Below are positions 1 to 8,192 of a stretch of 64,000 nucleotides of DNA, in pieces. Numbering within the stretch: position 1 is the stretch's first letter; the number at the start of each line of letters is the position of its first letter. The notes beneath the pieces are model-generated. The model was not told the DNA's origin, searched no databases, and worked only from the letters and a program-made list of their open reading frames with translations. The DNA is from JAKFYM01 sp964416595 (lineage in GTDB: Bacteria > Bdellovibrionota > UBA1018 > CAIPTA01): assembly GCA_964416595.1 (NCBI GenBank), contig CAYQES010000009.1, positions 15,395 to 79,394 of the forward strand, given 5' to 3'. Both the position numbers and the translations under genes were made by a program.

Positions 1-1
1 C

Positions 2-1345
2 TGTTTTCCTTTTATGTTCCGTGGCGCCCTCGATGTGCGCGCCCGGCAAATCAACGAAGAAATGAAAGTGGCCGCGGCCAAAGCTCTCGCCCAATTGGCC
101 AAAGAACCTGTGCCACAAATGGTGGCCGCCGCTTACGGTGGAACTAAATTTGCTTTTGGCCGAGAATACCTTATCCCCAAACCCTTTGATCCCCGGGTGT
201 TGCTATGGGTAGCGCCTGCTGTGGCTAAAGCGGCTTCTGATTCTGGTGTGGCTCGCTTTCCGATCAAGGATATGAATGCTTACAAAGAAAGCTTAGAAGC
301 GCTCATGGGCAACCGCTATGTGGTGATGCGCACCTTGCGTAATACCGTGAAGCGGGCCGCGGAAACGAAAAAATATCTTCCCAAAATCGTTTTTGCTGAG
401 GGCGAAAACGAAACCATCCTCAAGGCCGCCCAGATCGTGTACGACGAAAAAATCGCCGTGCCCGTGCTATTGGGTGATGCGGATGTGATTCGCGCCAATA
501 TCCAAAAACTGCATTTGGAATCCTTGGCGGGAGTGCAAATCGAAGATCCCATTCGCTCGCCCAAAGCCAAAGACTACGCCAAATTATTGTTAGAAAAACG
601 GCAACGAAAAGGTATGACTCCCGTGCGTTCCCAGCGAGTGATGCGCAATCGCAACTATTTTGGCCCGATGATGGTGGAAACGGGCGAGGCCGACGGCATC
701 CTGAACGGTCTCACGCAAAGTTACCCCGACACTATCCGCCCCATGCTTCACACCATCGGCACAAAACCTGGCCTAAAAGTAGCCGGGATTTATATGATGA
801 TCTTGAAATCCCGTATCCTATTTTTCTCGGATACCACTGTGAATATCGGGCTGAACGCGGAACAGCTCGCGTCGATCGCGATCGAAACTGCCAATATGGC
901 CCAACAATATTTACAAACGGCTCCACGGGTAGCGATGCTTTCCTACTCCAACTTCGGCTCTGCCCCCACACCCTCTTCCACAATGATGAGGGATGCGGTG
1001 GCTATCGCGAAACGCAAGCGACCCGATTTAATCATCGACGGTGAAATGCAAGTAGAGCCCGCCGTGGATGAAAAAATCGCCGCTGAATTTTTCCCATTCT
1101 CACAAATTCAAGGTGACGCCAACGTGCTCATCTTCCCCAATCTCTCTTCTGCAAACATTTCCTATAAACTTTTACAAAAATTAGGGGGAGCTGAGGCCAT
1201 CGGTCCAATCCTCGTTGGCATGAATAAACCCGTGAACGTAATCCCCACAGGAGCCGATGTACAAGATGTAGTGAACATCGCTACCTTCACGTCCATCGCC
1301 ATTCAGAACGCCAAAGAAGAACAAAAACAACTGGGGCACTCATGA
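2..1345 (+). CDS. maeB: NADP-dependent malic enzyme, MaeB type, 3' part (5' end outside window)
   Basis: Malic enzymes of this type oxidatively decarboxylate malate to pyruvate with NADP. The reading frame is open to the left edge, and the first visible residues (C-F-P-F-M-F-R-G-A-L-D-V) match an internal conserved segment of MaeB, so the ATG at 14 is not the start. What is visible is the end of the NAD-binding domain, then from about residue 115 a phosphotransacetylase-like domain beginning around L-P-K-I-V-F-A-E-G, which in MaeB proteins is thought to be regulatory. About 447 of the usual ~750 residues are present. The stop overlaps the next ATG (ATGA), so ridA is translationally coupled. 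Identity is secure; the cofactor preference is inferred from the MaeB fusion architecture. Confidence 0.9.
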   Translation, partial: CFPFMFRGALDVRARQINEEMKVAAAKALAQLAKEPVPQMVAAAYGGTKFAFGREYLIPKPFDPRVLLWVAPAVAKAASDSGVARFPIKDMNAYKESLEALMGNRYVVMRTLRNTVKRAAETKKYLPKIVFAEGENETILKAAQIVYDEKIAVPVLLGDADVIRANIQKLHLESLAGVQIEDPIRSPKAKDYAKLLLEKRQRKGMTPVRSQRVMRNRNYFGPMMVETGEADGILNGLTQSYPDTIRPMLHTIGTKPGLKVAGIYMMILKSRILFFSDTTVNIGLNAEQLASIAIETANMAQQYLQTAPRVAMLSYSNFGSAPTPSSTMMRDAVAIAKRKRPDLIIDGEMQVEPAVDEKIAAEFFPFSQIQGDANVLIFPNLSSANISYKLLQKLGGAEAIGPILVGMNKPVNVIPTGADVQDVVNIATFTSIAIQNAKEEQKQLGHS

Positions 1346-1728
1346 AAAAAATAATCAGCACTAAAAATGCACCCGCTGCGATTGGTCCATACTCCCAAGG
1401 AGTAGAAATCGAGAGCGGCGCGGCCTTAGCTTTTCTTTCCGGGCAAATCGCCCTGGATCCCGTTACTGGGCAATTAGTAAGTGGTGGCATCGAGGCCGAA
1501 ACCAAACAAGTGATGAAAAATATCGAAGGCTTGCTCAAAGAATTGGGTGCAACTTTTGAGCAAATTGTAAAGACCACTATTTTCTTAAAAGACTTTAACG
1601 ATTTCGCCACCGTGAACCAAATCTATGGTTCCTACTTTCGCAAAGATCCTCCCGCCCGCTCTACTGTGGAAGTAGCGCGTTTGCCCCGGGACGCGAAAAT
1701 CGAAGTGGAATGCATTGTAAACGTTTGA
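1342..1728 (+). CDS. ridA: RidA family imine/enamine deaminase
   Basis: RidA/YjgF/UK114 proteins are small trimeric enzymes that hydrolyse reactive enamine/imine intermediates such as 2-aminoacrylate made by PLP enzymes. The 128-residue length is typical. Family signatures are visible: an N-terminal A-P-A-A-I-G-P-Y-S-Q motif (residues 10-19), G-Q-I-A-L-D-P, and the C-terminal P-A-R-S-T-V-E-V-x-x-L-P segment with Arg106 at the position of the substrate-carboxylate-binding arginine. It starts inside the malic-enzyme stop codon and is followed 16 nt later by nadK, so it sits inside one operon. The exact substrate cannot be told from sequence. Confidence 0.93.
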   Translation: MKKIISTKNAPAAIGPYSQGVEIESGAALAFLSGQIALDPVTGQLVSGGIEAETKQVMKNIEGLLKELGATFEQIVKTTIFLKDFNDFATVNQIYGSYFRKDPPARSTVEVARLPRDAKIEVECIVNV

Positions 1729-1744
1729 TGGATTTAGGAGCGCC

Positions 1745-2635
1745 TTGAAAATGGTAGCATTTAAGCCAAAAACTTTCGGCTTCGTGATTAAACACCACGT
1801 TCCGAAAGCCACCAAATTAGCCCTGGAAGTGGCGGATTGGCTGGAAAAAAAGAAATGCAAAGTAATCGTGGCCGACGAATCCACCGATTTTTTAGCTAAG
1901 AAAAAGAACGCCAACAAAGCCACCAAAGAAGAGATCCCTGCCAAGTGCGATATGGTGATCGTATTCGGTGGTGACGGCACTTTTCTTTCCATTGCTCGGC
2001 AAATGATCTGGAAATCCATTCCGATCCTTGGCGTAAACATGGGCCAATTGGGCTTCCTCACAGAAGTGAAAGTGGAAGAAGTCTACGACACCATGGAATT
2101 GGTTTTAAAAGGCAAATACTCGATCCAAGAGCGTTCCATGCTAGAAGCTTGCGTGAAGCGAAAAGGGAAAGAGCTCTTTTGTTTACCAGTTTTAAACGAT
2201 GTGGTGATCACTAAAAGCGCCATTGCCCGGGTAATCGACTTTCAATTATCGCTCAATGAAGTTCCCGTGGCGCGCCTCAAAGCTGATGGTTTAATCGTTT
2301 CCACTCCCACCGGATCCACTGCCTATTCCCTGGCTGCTGGCGGCCCGATTGTGCACCCCAAAGTGGGCGGCACGATCATCACGGCCATTTGCCCACACAG
2401 CTTAAACGTGCGCCCCCTAGTAATCCCTGAAGAAGCGATAATCGACGTAGAGCTTCTGCAAAAAGATGGGGATATCATGCTCACTTTAGACGGACAATTC
2501 GGTTACGAACTCCACCAAGGGGATCGCATATCCGTTACCAAGTACAAACGGCACTCGCTACAAGTGGTACAATCTCCCAAACGGGATTATTTTGAACTAC
2601 TGCGCACCAAACTGTATCTGGGCGCCAGGGGGTAA
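1745..2635 (+). CDS. nadK: NAD kinase
   Basis: NAD kinase phosphorylates NAD to NADP with ATP or polyphosphate. The diagnostic G-G-D-G-T motif lies at residues 75-79, followed by the nucleotide-binding stretch D-G-L-I-V-S-T-P-T-G-S-T-A-Y-S. Length (about 296 residues) is normal for bacteria. The start is uncertain between a TTG at 1745 and an ATG at 1751. The AGGAG at 1736-1740 lies 4 nt before the TTG and 10 nt before the ATG. Its operon partner upstream is an NADP-type malic enzyme, which fits an NADPH-supply theme, though that link is inference. recN begins right after its stop. Confidence 0.95.
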   Translation: MKMVAFKPKTFGFVIKHHVPKATKLALEVADWLEKKKCKVIVADESTDFLAKKKNANKATKEEIPAKCDMVIVFGGDGTFLSIARQMIWKSIPILGVNMGQLGFLTEVKVEEVYDTMELVLKGKYSIQERSMLEACVKRKGKELFCLPVLNDVVITKSAIARVIDFQLSLNEVPVARLKADGLIVSTPTGSTAYSLAAGGPIVHPKVGGTIITAICPHSLNVRPLVIPEEAIIDVELLQKDGDIMLTLDGQFGYELHQGDRISVTKYKRHSLQVVQSPKRDYFELLRTKLYLGARG

Positions 2636-2636
2636 A

Positions 2637-4352
2637 ATGCTGAAGCATTTACGCATCCAACACTTCGCGATCATCGACGAAGCCAATATCGAATTTGGTG
2701 ATGGCCTCAACATTATTTCTGGAGAAACGGGCGCAGGAAAATCCATCCTCATGGACGCACTGGTTTTAATTTTGGGTGGCCGAGCTTCTTCGGATCTTAT
2801 CCGCAGTGGCGCCGAAGAAGCTACCGTAGAAGCTTTGTTCGAAGTGGGATTAGATTCCGAAATTGCCACCGCCCTTGAAAATCACGGATTAGCCAAAGAA
2901 GAAGAGTTAATTGTTCGCCGGATCGTGCATCGTTCGGGAAAAAATCGGATTTTTGTGAACGGTAGCATGGTGAATATGAACACCCTGCAGGCCATCACTT
3001 CGAGCCTAGTGGATCTTTGCTCCCAGCACGACCAACAATTATTGGCCAAACCCGAAGAACAACTGCTCTGGATTGATCGCTTCGGCAACCTCGAAGCCGC
3101 CCGCGCTAAAGTTCGTAAACTTTACGACGACTGGAAAAAGAAAAAGGATGCCCTGGAGGCTTTATCCACGGATTCTTCCCAGCGGGCCCAGCGCATCGAT
3201 TTTTTGCGTTTCCAAGTGCAGGAACTAGAGGAAGCGGCCCTTGGTAACCCTCAAGAAGACCAAGAATTAGAAAAAGAATTAAAGGTCTTGGGGAATGCAG
3301 AAGAACTTTTCGCTTTTGCTTCCGAAGCTGAAGCCATTTTGTATGGAACCGATGGAGAGGAAGCCACTCCCATTCTCGATAGCCTCGGCACACTTTTACA
3401 AAAAGCCCGAACTTTGAGCCAGGTGGACAACAAACTGCAAGAAGCCATTGAGCACCTCAACACCTTAAAAATACATTCCGATGAATTGGGTTATTTCCTG
3501 CGGGCCTATTCTCAAAATGTTTCCCGGGATGAATCCCGCCTGGAAGAACATAATGCGCGCCTGGCGTTGCTCACAAAAATTAAGCGTAAATATGGCCCAA
3601 GCCTATCGGACGCCATGGAACACTTGGAAGCATTCCGGAAAGAATTAAGCGTTTTGGAAAACCACGATTCTTCCCTGCAGGAAGCACAATCCTCACTCCA
3701 GGCCGCCCTGGAAATTTTTAAAAACGAAGCGGAACGGCTTTCCCAACAACGGCAAAAATCCGCCAAAGCCTTTGCCAAGGCTGTGGTGGAAGAATTGGCC
3801 GATTTGAATATGGTTGGCGCCCGTTTCTCTGCCTCTTTTCTTCCTTTAGAATCCCCCATTGCCTCGGGCCTCGATGCGGTTCGTTTTGAAATCGCCGCCA
3901 ATCCCGGTGAACCCATGGGCGCCTTAAACAAAGTGGCTTCTGGGGGCGAGCTTTCACGCATTATGCTAGCCATGCACAACGTGGTTTCTAGTCGTGGAGA
4001 AGTGGGTGTGTATCTTTTCGACGAAGTGGACACCGGCATCGGCGGAAAAACCGCCGTAACCGTGGGCGCTAAGTTGCAAAAAGTAGCCCAGCACAACCAA
4101 GTGATTTGCATCACCCATCTGCCACAAGTGGCCGCCTTTGCTCACCGCCATTTCCACGTGGAAAAATCTGTGAAGAAAAAAGACGGCCAAGAGCGGACCA
4201 TCGCCAAAGTGGTGCTCCTCGAGCGTTCAGAAAGAGAACTGGAATTGGCGCGGATGTTGGGTGGAAATGGCAAGGATAAAGCCGCTCTCGCCAATGCGAA
4301 GGCCATGCTGGAAAAGGCCACAAAATCTAAAGCTGGGGAAAAACGCGTTTAG
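2637..4352 (+). CDS. recN: DNA repair protein RecN (SMC-like ATPase)
   Basis: RecN is an SMC-like ATPase that works with RecA in double-strand break repair. The Walker A motif G-E-T-G-A-G-K-S lies at residues 29-36, followed by a long central coiled-coil region rich in Glu, Lys and Leu. The C-terminal half has an ABC signature (A-S-G-G-E-L-S-R) and Walker B with the catalytic glutamate (Y-L-F-D-E-V-D-T-G-I-G-G). I chose the ATG at 2637, two nt after the nadK stop, because a G-rich Shine-Dalgarno (AGGGGG) precedes it and the protein then begins M-L-K-H-L-R-I as in other RecN. An in-frame ATG at 2592 would overlap nadK by 44 nt. Length 571 residues is typical. Confidence 0.95.
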   Translation: MLKHLRIQHFAIIDEANIEFGDGLNIISGETGAGKSILMDALVLILGGRASSDLIRSGAEEATVEALFEVGLDSEIATALENHGLAKEEELIVRRIVHRSGKNRIFVNGSMVNMNTLQAITSSLVDLCSQHDQQLLAKPEEQLLWIDRFGNLEAARAKVRKLYDDWKKKKDALEALSTDSSQRAQRIDFLRFQVQELEEAALGNPQEDQELEKELKVLGNAEELFAFASEAEAILYGTDGEEATPILDSLGTLLQKARTLSQVDNKLQEAIEHLNTLKIHSDELGYFLRAYSQNVSRDESRLEEHNARLALLTKIKRKYGPSLSDAMEHLEAFRKELSVLENHDSSLQEAQSSLQAALEIFKNEAERLSQQRQKSAKAFAKAVVEELADLNMVGARFSASFLPLESPIASGLDAVRFEIAANPGEPMGALNKVASGGELSRIMLAMHNVVSSRGEVGVYLFDEVDTGIGGKTAVTVGAKLQKVAQHNQVICITHLPQVAAFAHRHFHVEKSVKKKDGQERTIAKVVLLERSERELELARMLGGNGKDKAALANAKAMLEKATKSKAGEKRV

Positions 4353-4359
4353 GTTTCTT

Positions 4360-4387
4360 CTTGACGGCCCACCCCCTCTACCCCCAT
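4360..4387 (+). promoter_or_regulatory. Possible σ32-like promoter of hemW
   Basis: The short recN-hemW gap contains CTTGAC (4360-4365) and CCCCAT followed by A (4382-4387). This resembles the heat-shock consensus CTTGAA / CCCCAT, but the spacing is 16 nt rather than about 14. TTGACG could also serve as a housekeeping -35 element, but no good TATAAT follows. Weak, single-site evidence. Confidence 0.3.
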
Positions 4388-4401
4388 AAATTCCGCAGCC
4401 C

Positions 4402-5511
4402 ATGGAAACCTCTTACCGTCACATTTACGCCCACTTCCCCTTTTGCGAGGTGATTTGTCATTATTGTGATTTCTATACGGCCCGGGCGAAAGAGGCGCGC
4501 CAGGAGGATTTTTTTCAGGCCCTGTTTTTAGAAACAGAAAAAGCCTTGCCCCATTTCACCCAACCATTGAGTGCTCTTTATTTAGGTGGCGGTACCCCCA
4601 GCGTTTCCCCCCTCGATTTATTGGATCGGTTTTTGGGTCTATTCCAAAACCACATCAATTCCGAAACTGAAATTACCCTGGAAGCCAACCCCACCAACAT
4701 CAATGCCACTTCCTTAGCAGCTTGGAAAAAGATGGGGATCAACCGCTTATCCTTGGGCATCCAAAGCTTGAATGACCAACGCCTAAAAAAACTGGGGCGG
4801 GTTCATAGTGCCGAAATGGCCCTCAATTCTTTACGTTTGGCCCGAGAATATTTTGACAATGTGAATGGTGATCTAATTTACGGAGTACCTGGGCAAGAAC
4901 TGGAAGAGCCCGCCCAGCATGGTGAGCAATTGGTGCGGGCGGGAGCTACCCATATTTCCGCCTATCACCTCACGCTACCCCAATCCCATTTTCTTCACTC
5001 CCACCTCCCAGCCGATGATTTCAGTTGGCAGCAAATCGATCAGCTAGCCCAGCGGCTTGCGCCCCATGGCTTTGAACACTATGAAGTTTCTAACTTTGCC
5101 CTGCCGGGAAAAGCCTCCCGCAATAATAGCAATTATTGGCAGGGTGGGCCCTATTGGGCCCTAGGGCCTTCGGCCCATGGTTTTGATGGCAAAAATTCAC
5201 GCTGGAAAAATGTGGCTGACTGGCAAGAATACATCCGCAGAATCCAAGCGGGGGAATGTCCTATAGGAGAAAAAGAGCTCCTTTCCCTAGAGCAAAGACG
5301 CATCGAAACCTTGTTTACTTCTTTAAGAACCCGCAAAGGCCTATTTCTAGAGGGTTTTCAGAGGGAGTTCGGAGAGGATATTGCCTCGCGCCACGGGCTT
5401 TTTTTACAAAAATTAGAAAAAGAAGGGCTGGGAAGGCTAGCCAATGGGCATTTCATGCTTACCTTTTCGGGGAAAATGCTCACGGATGAGATCGTGCACA
5501 AGCTCCTATAA
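4402..5511 (+). CDS. hemW: HemW, radical SAM heme chaperone (HemN-like)
   Basis: HemW is a radical SAM protein that binds heme and is thought to deliver it to respiratory proteins. It is often misannotated as oxygen-independent coproporphyrinogen oxidase. The [4Fe-4S]/SAM motif is C15-x3-C19-x2-C22 followed by D-F. The residue two after the last Cys is Phe rather than the fourth Cys of true HemN, which places it with HemW. Further conserved pieces are L-G-G-G-T-P-S, the E-A-N-P strand and N-x-x-Y-W in the C-terminal half. At 369 residues it is shorter than HemN (about 450). Its neighbour is the grpE-dnaK-dnaJ operon, which has a separate promoter. Confidence 0.9.
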   Translation: METSYRHIYAHFPFCEVICHYCDFYTARAKEARQEDFFQALFLETEKALPHFTQPLSALYLGGGTPSVSPLDLLDRFLGLFQNHINSETEITLEANPTNINATSLAAWKKMGINRLSLGIQSLNDQRLKKLGRVHSAEMALNSLRLAREYFDNVNGDLIYGVPGQELEEPAQHGEQLVRAGATHISAYHLTLPQSHFLHSHLPADDFSWQQIDQLAQRLAPHGFEHYEVSNFALPGKASRNNSNYWQGGPYWALGPSAHGFDGKNSRWKNVADWQEYIRRIQAGECPIGEKELLSLEQRRIETLFTSLRTRKGLFLEGFQREFGEDIASRHGLFLQKLEKEGLGRLANGHFMLTFSGKMLTDEIVHKLL

Positions 5512-5528
5512 AAAGCTGATTGGTCCAG

Positions 5529-5557
5529 CTTGACATAAAAGAGGGCGTGCCCATATT
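5529..5557 (+). promoter_or_regulatory. Candidate heat-shock (σ32-like) promoter of grpE-dnaK-dnaJ
   Basis: CTTGAC (5529-5534), a 14-nt spacer and GCCCATATT (5549-5557) match the σ32 layout CTTGAA-N14-CCCCATnTA with the same spacer as E. coli dnaK P1 (from memory). The same bases include TTGACA, so σ70 use is possible, but the matching -10 at 18 nt (TATTGC) is poor. No CIRCE inverted repeat is visible between hemW and grpE, and no hrcA is present in the window. Confidence 0.5.
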
Positions 5558-5598
5558 GCTTAATAGGAATACATTGGCGAAGATTTAGGAAAAATTCA

Positions 5599-6174
5599 AT
5601 GAATACAAACACTTACAAAGAGGGCTCTGACGGCCAGGAAAAGAGCTCCAAGGCTGAAGCGGAGGCAGAAAAAGAAAACTCCCAGGAAGCCTCTTCTGAG
5701 CCGGAGGACCAATTAGTTGTACTGCAGGAAAAACTGCAGGAATCAGAGAAAAAATACCTCTACCTTTATGCCGAATTTGAGAATTTTCGCAGGCGTACGG
5801 AACGGGATCGATTGGATTTTTTAAAATTTGGGCACGAAGGCTACCTGCGGGAGGTATTGCAGGTGGTGGATAATTTCGAAAGAGCCATTAGTCACGCCAA
5901 AACCCTAGGCGGAGAAAACGGTGGCGGCCTTAAGCAAGTTTGCCAGGGCATTGAAATGATTCACTTCCAAATGATGGAGGTTTTGCGCAATCAAGGTGTG
6001 GCAGGCTTGACTGCGGTAGGAGCAAAATTTGACCCAAATTTACATGAAGCTGTGGGTGAAGAAGAGGCAGAGGCAGAAGCGGGTACAGTGCTGAAAGAAA
6101 TGCAGAAGGGTTACACCTTGCACGGCAAATTATTACGGCCGGCTCGGGTGATTGTGGCTAAGAAAAAGAATTGA
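5599..6174 (+). CDS. grpE: GrpE, nucleotide exchange factor of DnaK
   Basis: GrpE dimers release ADP from DnaK and act as a thermosensor of the chaperone cycle. The 191-residue protein has the usual plan. First comes an acidic, low-complexity head (about residues 5-50), then a long coiled-coil helix through Y-L-Y-L-Y-A-E-F-E-N-F-R-R-R-T-E. The C-terminal beta domain carries N-L-H-E-A-V and the closing G-Y-x-L-x-x-x-L-L-R-P-A-x-V signature. A GATTTAGGA segment upstream supplies a weak Shine-Dalgarno. It is first in the operon, 33 nt before dnaK, behind the σ32-like promoter. Confidence 0.95.
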   Translation: MNTNTYKEGSDGQEKSSKAEAEAEKENSQEASSEPEDQLVVLQEKLQESEKKYLYLYAEFENFRRRTERDRLDFLKFGHEGYLREVLQVVDNFERAISHAKTLGGENGGGLKQVCQGIEMIHFQMMEVLRNQGVAGLTAVGAKFDPNLHEAVGEEEAEAEAGTVLKEMQKGYTLHGKLLRPARVIVAKKKN

Positions 6175-6207
6175 TTTTTTAACATATTTTTTGTTTAGGA
6201 GGATATC

Positions 6208-8139
6208 ATGGGAAAAATTATCGGAATCGACTTAGGAACAACTAACTCCTGCGTTGCTTTACTAGAAGGCGGAACGCCAAAAGTAATCGCTAACTCGGAA
6301 GGCGCCAACACTACGCCCTCTATCGTTGGTTTTGTAGACAACGGAGAACAACTAACGGGGCAAATTGCCAAACGCCAAGCAGTCACAAACCCTGAAAAAA
6401 CCATTTTTGAAGCCAAGCGCTTAATCGGCAGAAAATTTTCTTCTCGTGAAGTGCAAGAGTTCATAAAAACCGCTCCGTTCAAAATCGTTGAGATGAAGAA
6501 TGGGGATGCGGGCATCGAGGTGAATGGCAAACAATATTCGCCCCAAGAAATTTCCGCTCAAGTGCTCATGAAAATGAAAAAGACAGCGGAAGATTATCTG
6601 GGCCAGCCAGTAAAAGAAGCCGTGATCACCGTTCCCGCCTACTTCGACGATTTGCAACGGCAAGCCACAAAAGATGCCGGACGAATTGCAGGCCTCGATG
6701 TGAAACGCATCATCAACGAACCAACCGCCGCCGCCTTGGCTTACGGCTTGGATAAAAAGAAAGACATGAAAATCGCCGTATTCGATCTCGGCGGTGGTAC
6801 TTTCGATATTTCCATTCTGGAAATTGGTGATGGTGTGTTCGAAGTGAAGGCTACCAATGGGGATACTTTCCTCGGCGGTGGTAACTTCGACCAAAAAATC
6901 ATCGACTTCTTGGCCGATGAATTCAAAAAAGAAAACGGCATCGATCTACGTAAAGATAAAATGGCGCTCCAACGCTTAAAAGAAGCGGCGGAAAAAGCTA
7001 AACACGAACTTTCGAGTTCCGTGGAAACCACCATCAGCTTGCCGTTTATCACCGCCGATGCTTCTGGCCCCAAACACCTCAACGTAAATCTTTCCCGTTC
7101 GAAGTTAGAGGCCTTGGTAGCAGATCTAATCAATATGCTCGTGAAACCTTGCGAAACATGCTTGAAGGATTCTGGCCTCTCCAAGAGCGAGATCAATGAA
7201 GTGATTCTCGTGGGTGGTATGACCCGCATGCCGAAGGTGCAAGAAAAAGTAAAAGAGATTTTCGGCAAGGAGCCCTCAAAGGGCGTAAACCCCGATGAAG
7301 TAGTGGCCGTGGGCGCCGCAATCCAAGGGGGAGTGCTACAAGGAGATGTAAAAGATGTATTGCTCTTGGACGTTACGCCTCTTTCTTTGGGTATCGAAAC
7401 CCTGGGCGGTGTGTTTACGAAATTGATCGAGAAGAACACCACAATTCCGGCCAAGAAATCGCAAACATTTTCTACGGCAGCCGATAACCAAACGGCCGTT
7501 ACAATCAACGTATTGCAAGGCGAGCGAGAATTCGCTACGGATAACCGCCCGCTCGGGCGCTTCGATCTCGTAGGCATTCCTCCCGCTCCCCGAGGTATGC
7601 CGCAAGTAGAGGTTACGTTTGATATAGATGCTAACGGTATTGTGAGTGTATCCGCCAAAGATTTAGGTACGGGAAAAGAACAAAAAATTCAAATCACGCC
7701 TAGCTCTGGACTCACAGAAGAAGAGATCAAGCGCATGGTAAGCGATGCAGAGAAAAATCGCGCCAGCGATGAAGCTCGGAAAAAAACCGTGAATGCAAAA
7801 AATGAATTGGATGGTCTAAGCTACTCTGTGGAAAAAACCTTGAAAGAAAATGAGAGTAAAATAGACGCTTCTGTTAAAGGAGAGGTTGAAAGCGCTCTGA
7901 CTGCTTCCAAAACTGCTTTGGAAAGCAACGATTTCGACCAAATGAAATCGGCTTTGGAAAACTTGCAAAAAGCTTCCAATAAAATGGCAGAGCAGCTGTA
8001 CAAACAAACAGCTCAGCAACAAGGCGATGGATCCAATGGCAATGGCTCCGGCGGCAATGGCAAACATGATGCACATGATGCAAAAGCAGAGAAAAAAGAC
8101 GGCGAAGACGTGATCGACGCCGACTTCAAGGAACTGTAA
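6208..8139 (+). CDS. dnaK: Chaperone DnaK (Hsp70)
   Basis: DnaK is the cytoplasmic Hsp70 that binds unfolded segments in an ATP-driven cycle with DnaJ and GrpE. It starts with the classic G-I-D-L-G-T-T-N-S-C (residues 5-14), followed by F-D-L-G-G-G-T-F-D and V-G-G-M-T-R-M-P in the ATPase domain (to about 380). The substrate-binding domain includes T-P-L-S-L-G-I-E-T. The helical lid follows, then a Gly/Asn/Ser-rich linker and the acidic tail ending D-V-I-D-A-D-F. 643 residues is normal. A strong AGGAGGA at 6197-6203 sits 4 nt before the ATG. A terminator-like hairpin separates it from dnaJ. Confidence 0.98.
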   Translation: MGKIIGIDLGTTNSCVALLEGGTPKVIANSEGANTTPSIVGFVDNGEQLTGQIAKRQAVTNPEKTIFEAKRLIGRKFSSREVQEFIKTAPFKIVEMKNGDAGIEVNGKQYSPQEISAQVLMKMKKTAEDYLGQPVKEAVITVPAYFDDLQRQATKDAGRIAGLDVKRIINEPTAAALAYGLDKKKDMKIAVFDLGGGTFDISILEIGDGVFEVKATNGDTFLGGGNFDQKIIDFLADEFKKENGIDLRKDKMALQRLKEAAEKAKHELSSSVETTISLPFITADASGPKHLNVNLSRSKLEALVADLINMLVKPCETCLKDSGLSKSEINEVILVGGMTRMPKVQEKVKEIFGKEPSKGVNPDEVVAVGAAIQGGVLQGDVKDVLLLDVTPLSLGIETLGGVFTKLIEKNTTIPAKKSQTFSTAADNQTAVTINVLQGEREFATDNRPLGRFDLVGIPPAPRGMPQVEVTFDIDANGIVSVSAKDLGTGKEQKIQITPSSGLTEEEIKRMVSDAEKNRASDEARKKTVNAKNELDGLSYSVEKTLKENESKIDASVKGEVESALTASKTALESNDFDQMKSALENLQKASNKMAEQLYKQTAQQQGDGSNGNGSGGNGKHDAHDAKAEKKDGEDVIDADFKEL

Positions 8140-8160
8140 ATTATACTTTAAGTTAAAATT

Positions 8161-8192
8161 AGGACCCCAGCCATGATGGCTGGGGATTTTTA
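8161..8192 (+). promoter_or_regulatory. Hairpin with T-run covering the dnaJ ribosome-binding site
   Basis: CCCCAGCC (8165-8172), loop ATGAT (8173-8177) and GGCTGGGG (8178-8185) form a perfect 8-bp stem followed by ATTTTTAT. The shape is that of an intrinsic terminator, but the last stem bases (GGGG, 8182-8185) are also the only Shine-Dalgarno-like run at normal distance from the dnaJ ATG at 8192. The element could attenuate transcription, mask dnaJ translation, or both. Which it does is inference. Confidence 0.65.

Noticed and set aside
3512..4114. 200-codon open frame antisense to recN
   Set aside because: Shadow of the recN coding strand; low-complexity, serine-rich translation without any motif.
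4402..5511. Oxygen-independent coproporphyrinogen III oxidase (HemN)
   Set aside because: The fourth cysteine of the HemN motif is replaced by Phe and the protein is too short; HemW fits better.
5512..5598. CIRCE operator for HrcA before grpE
   Set aside because: No TTAGCACTC/GAGTGCTAA-type inverted repeat is present in the gap.
6741..7658. 305-codon open frame antisense to dnaK
   Set aside because: It lies entirely opposite dnaK, has no ribosome-binding site or recognisable domain, and arises from codon bias.
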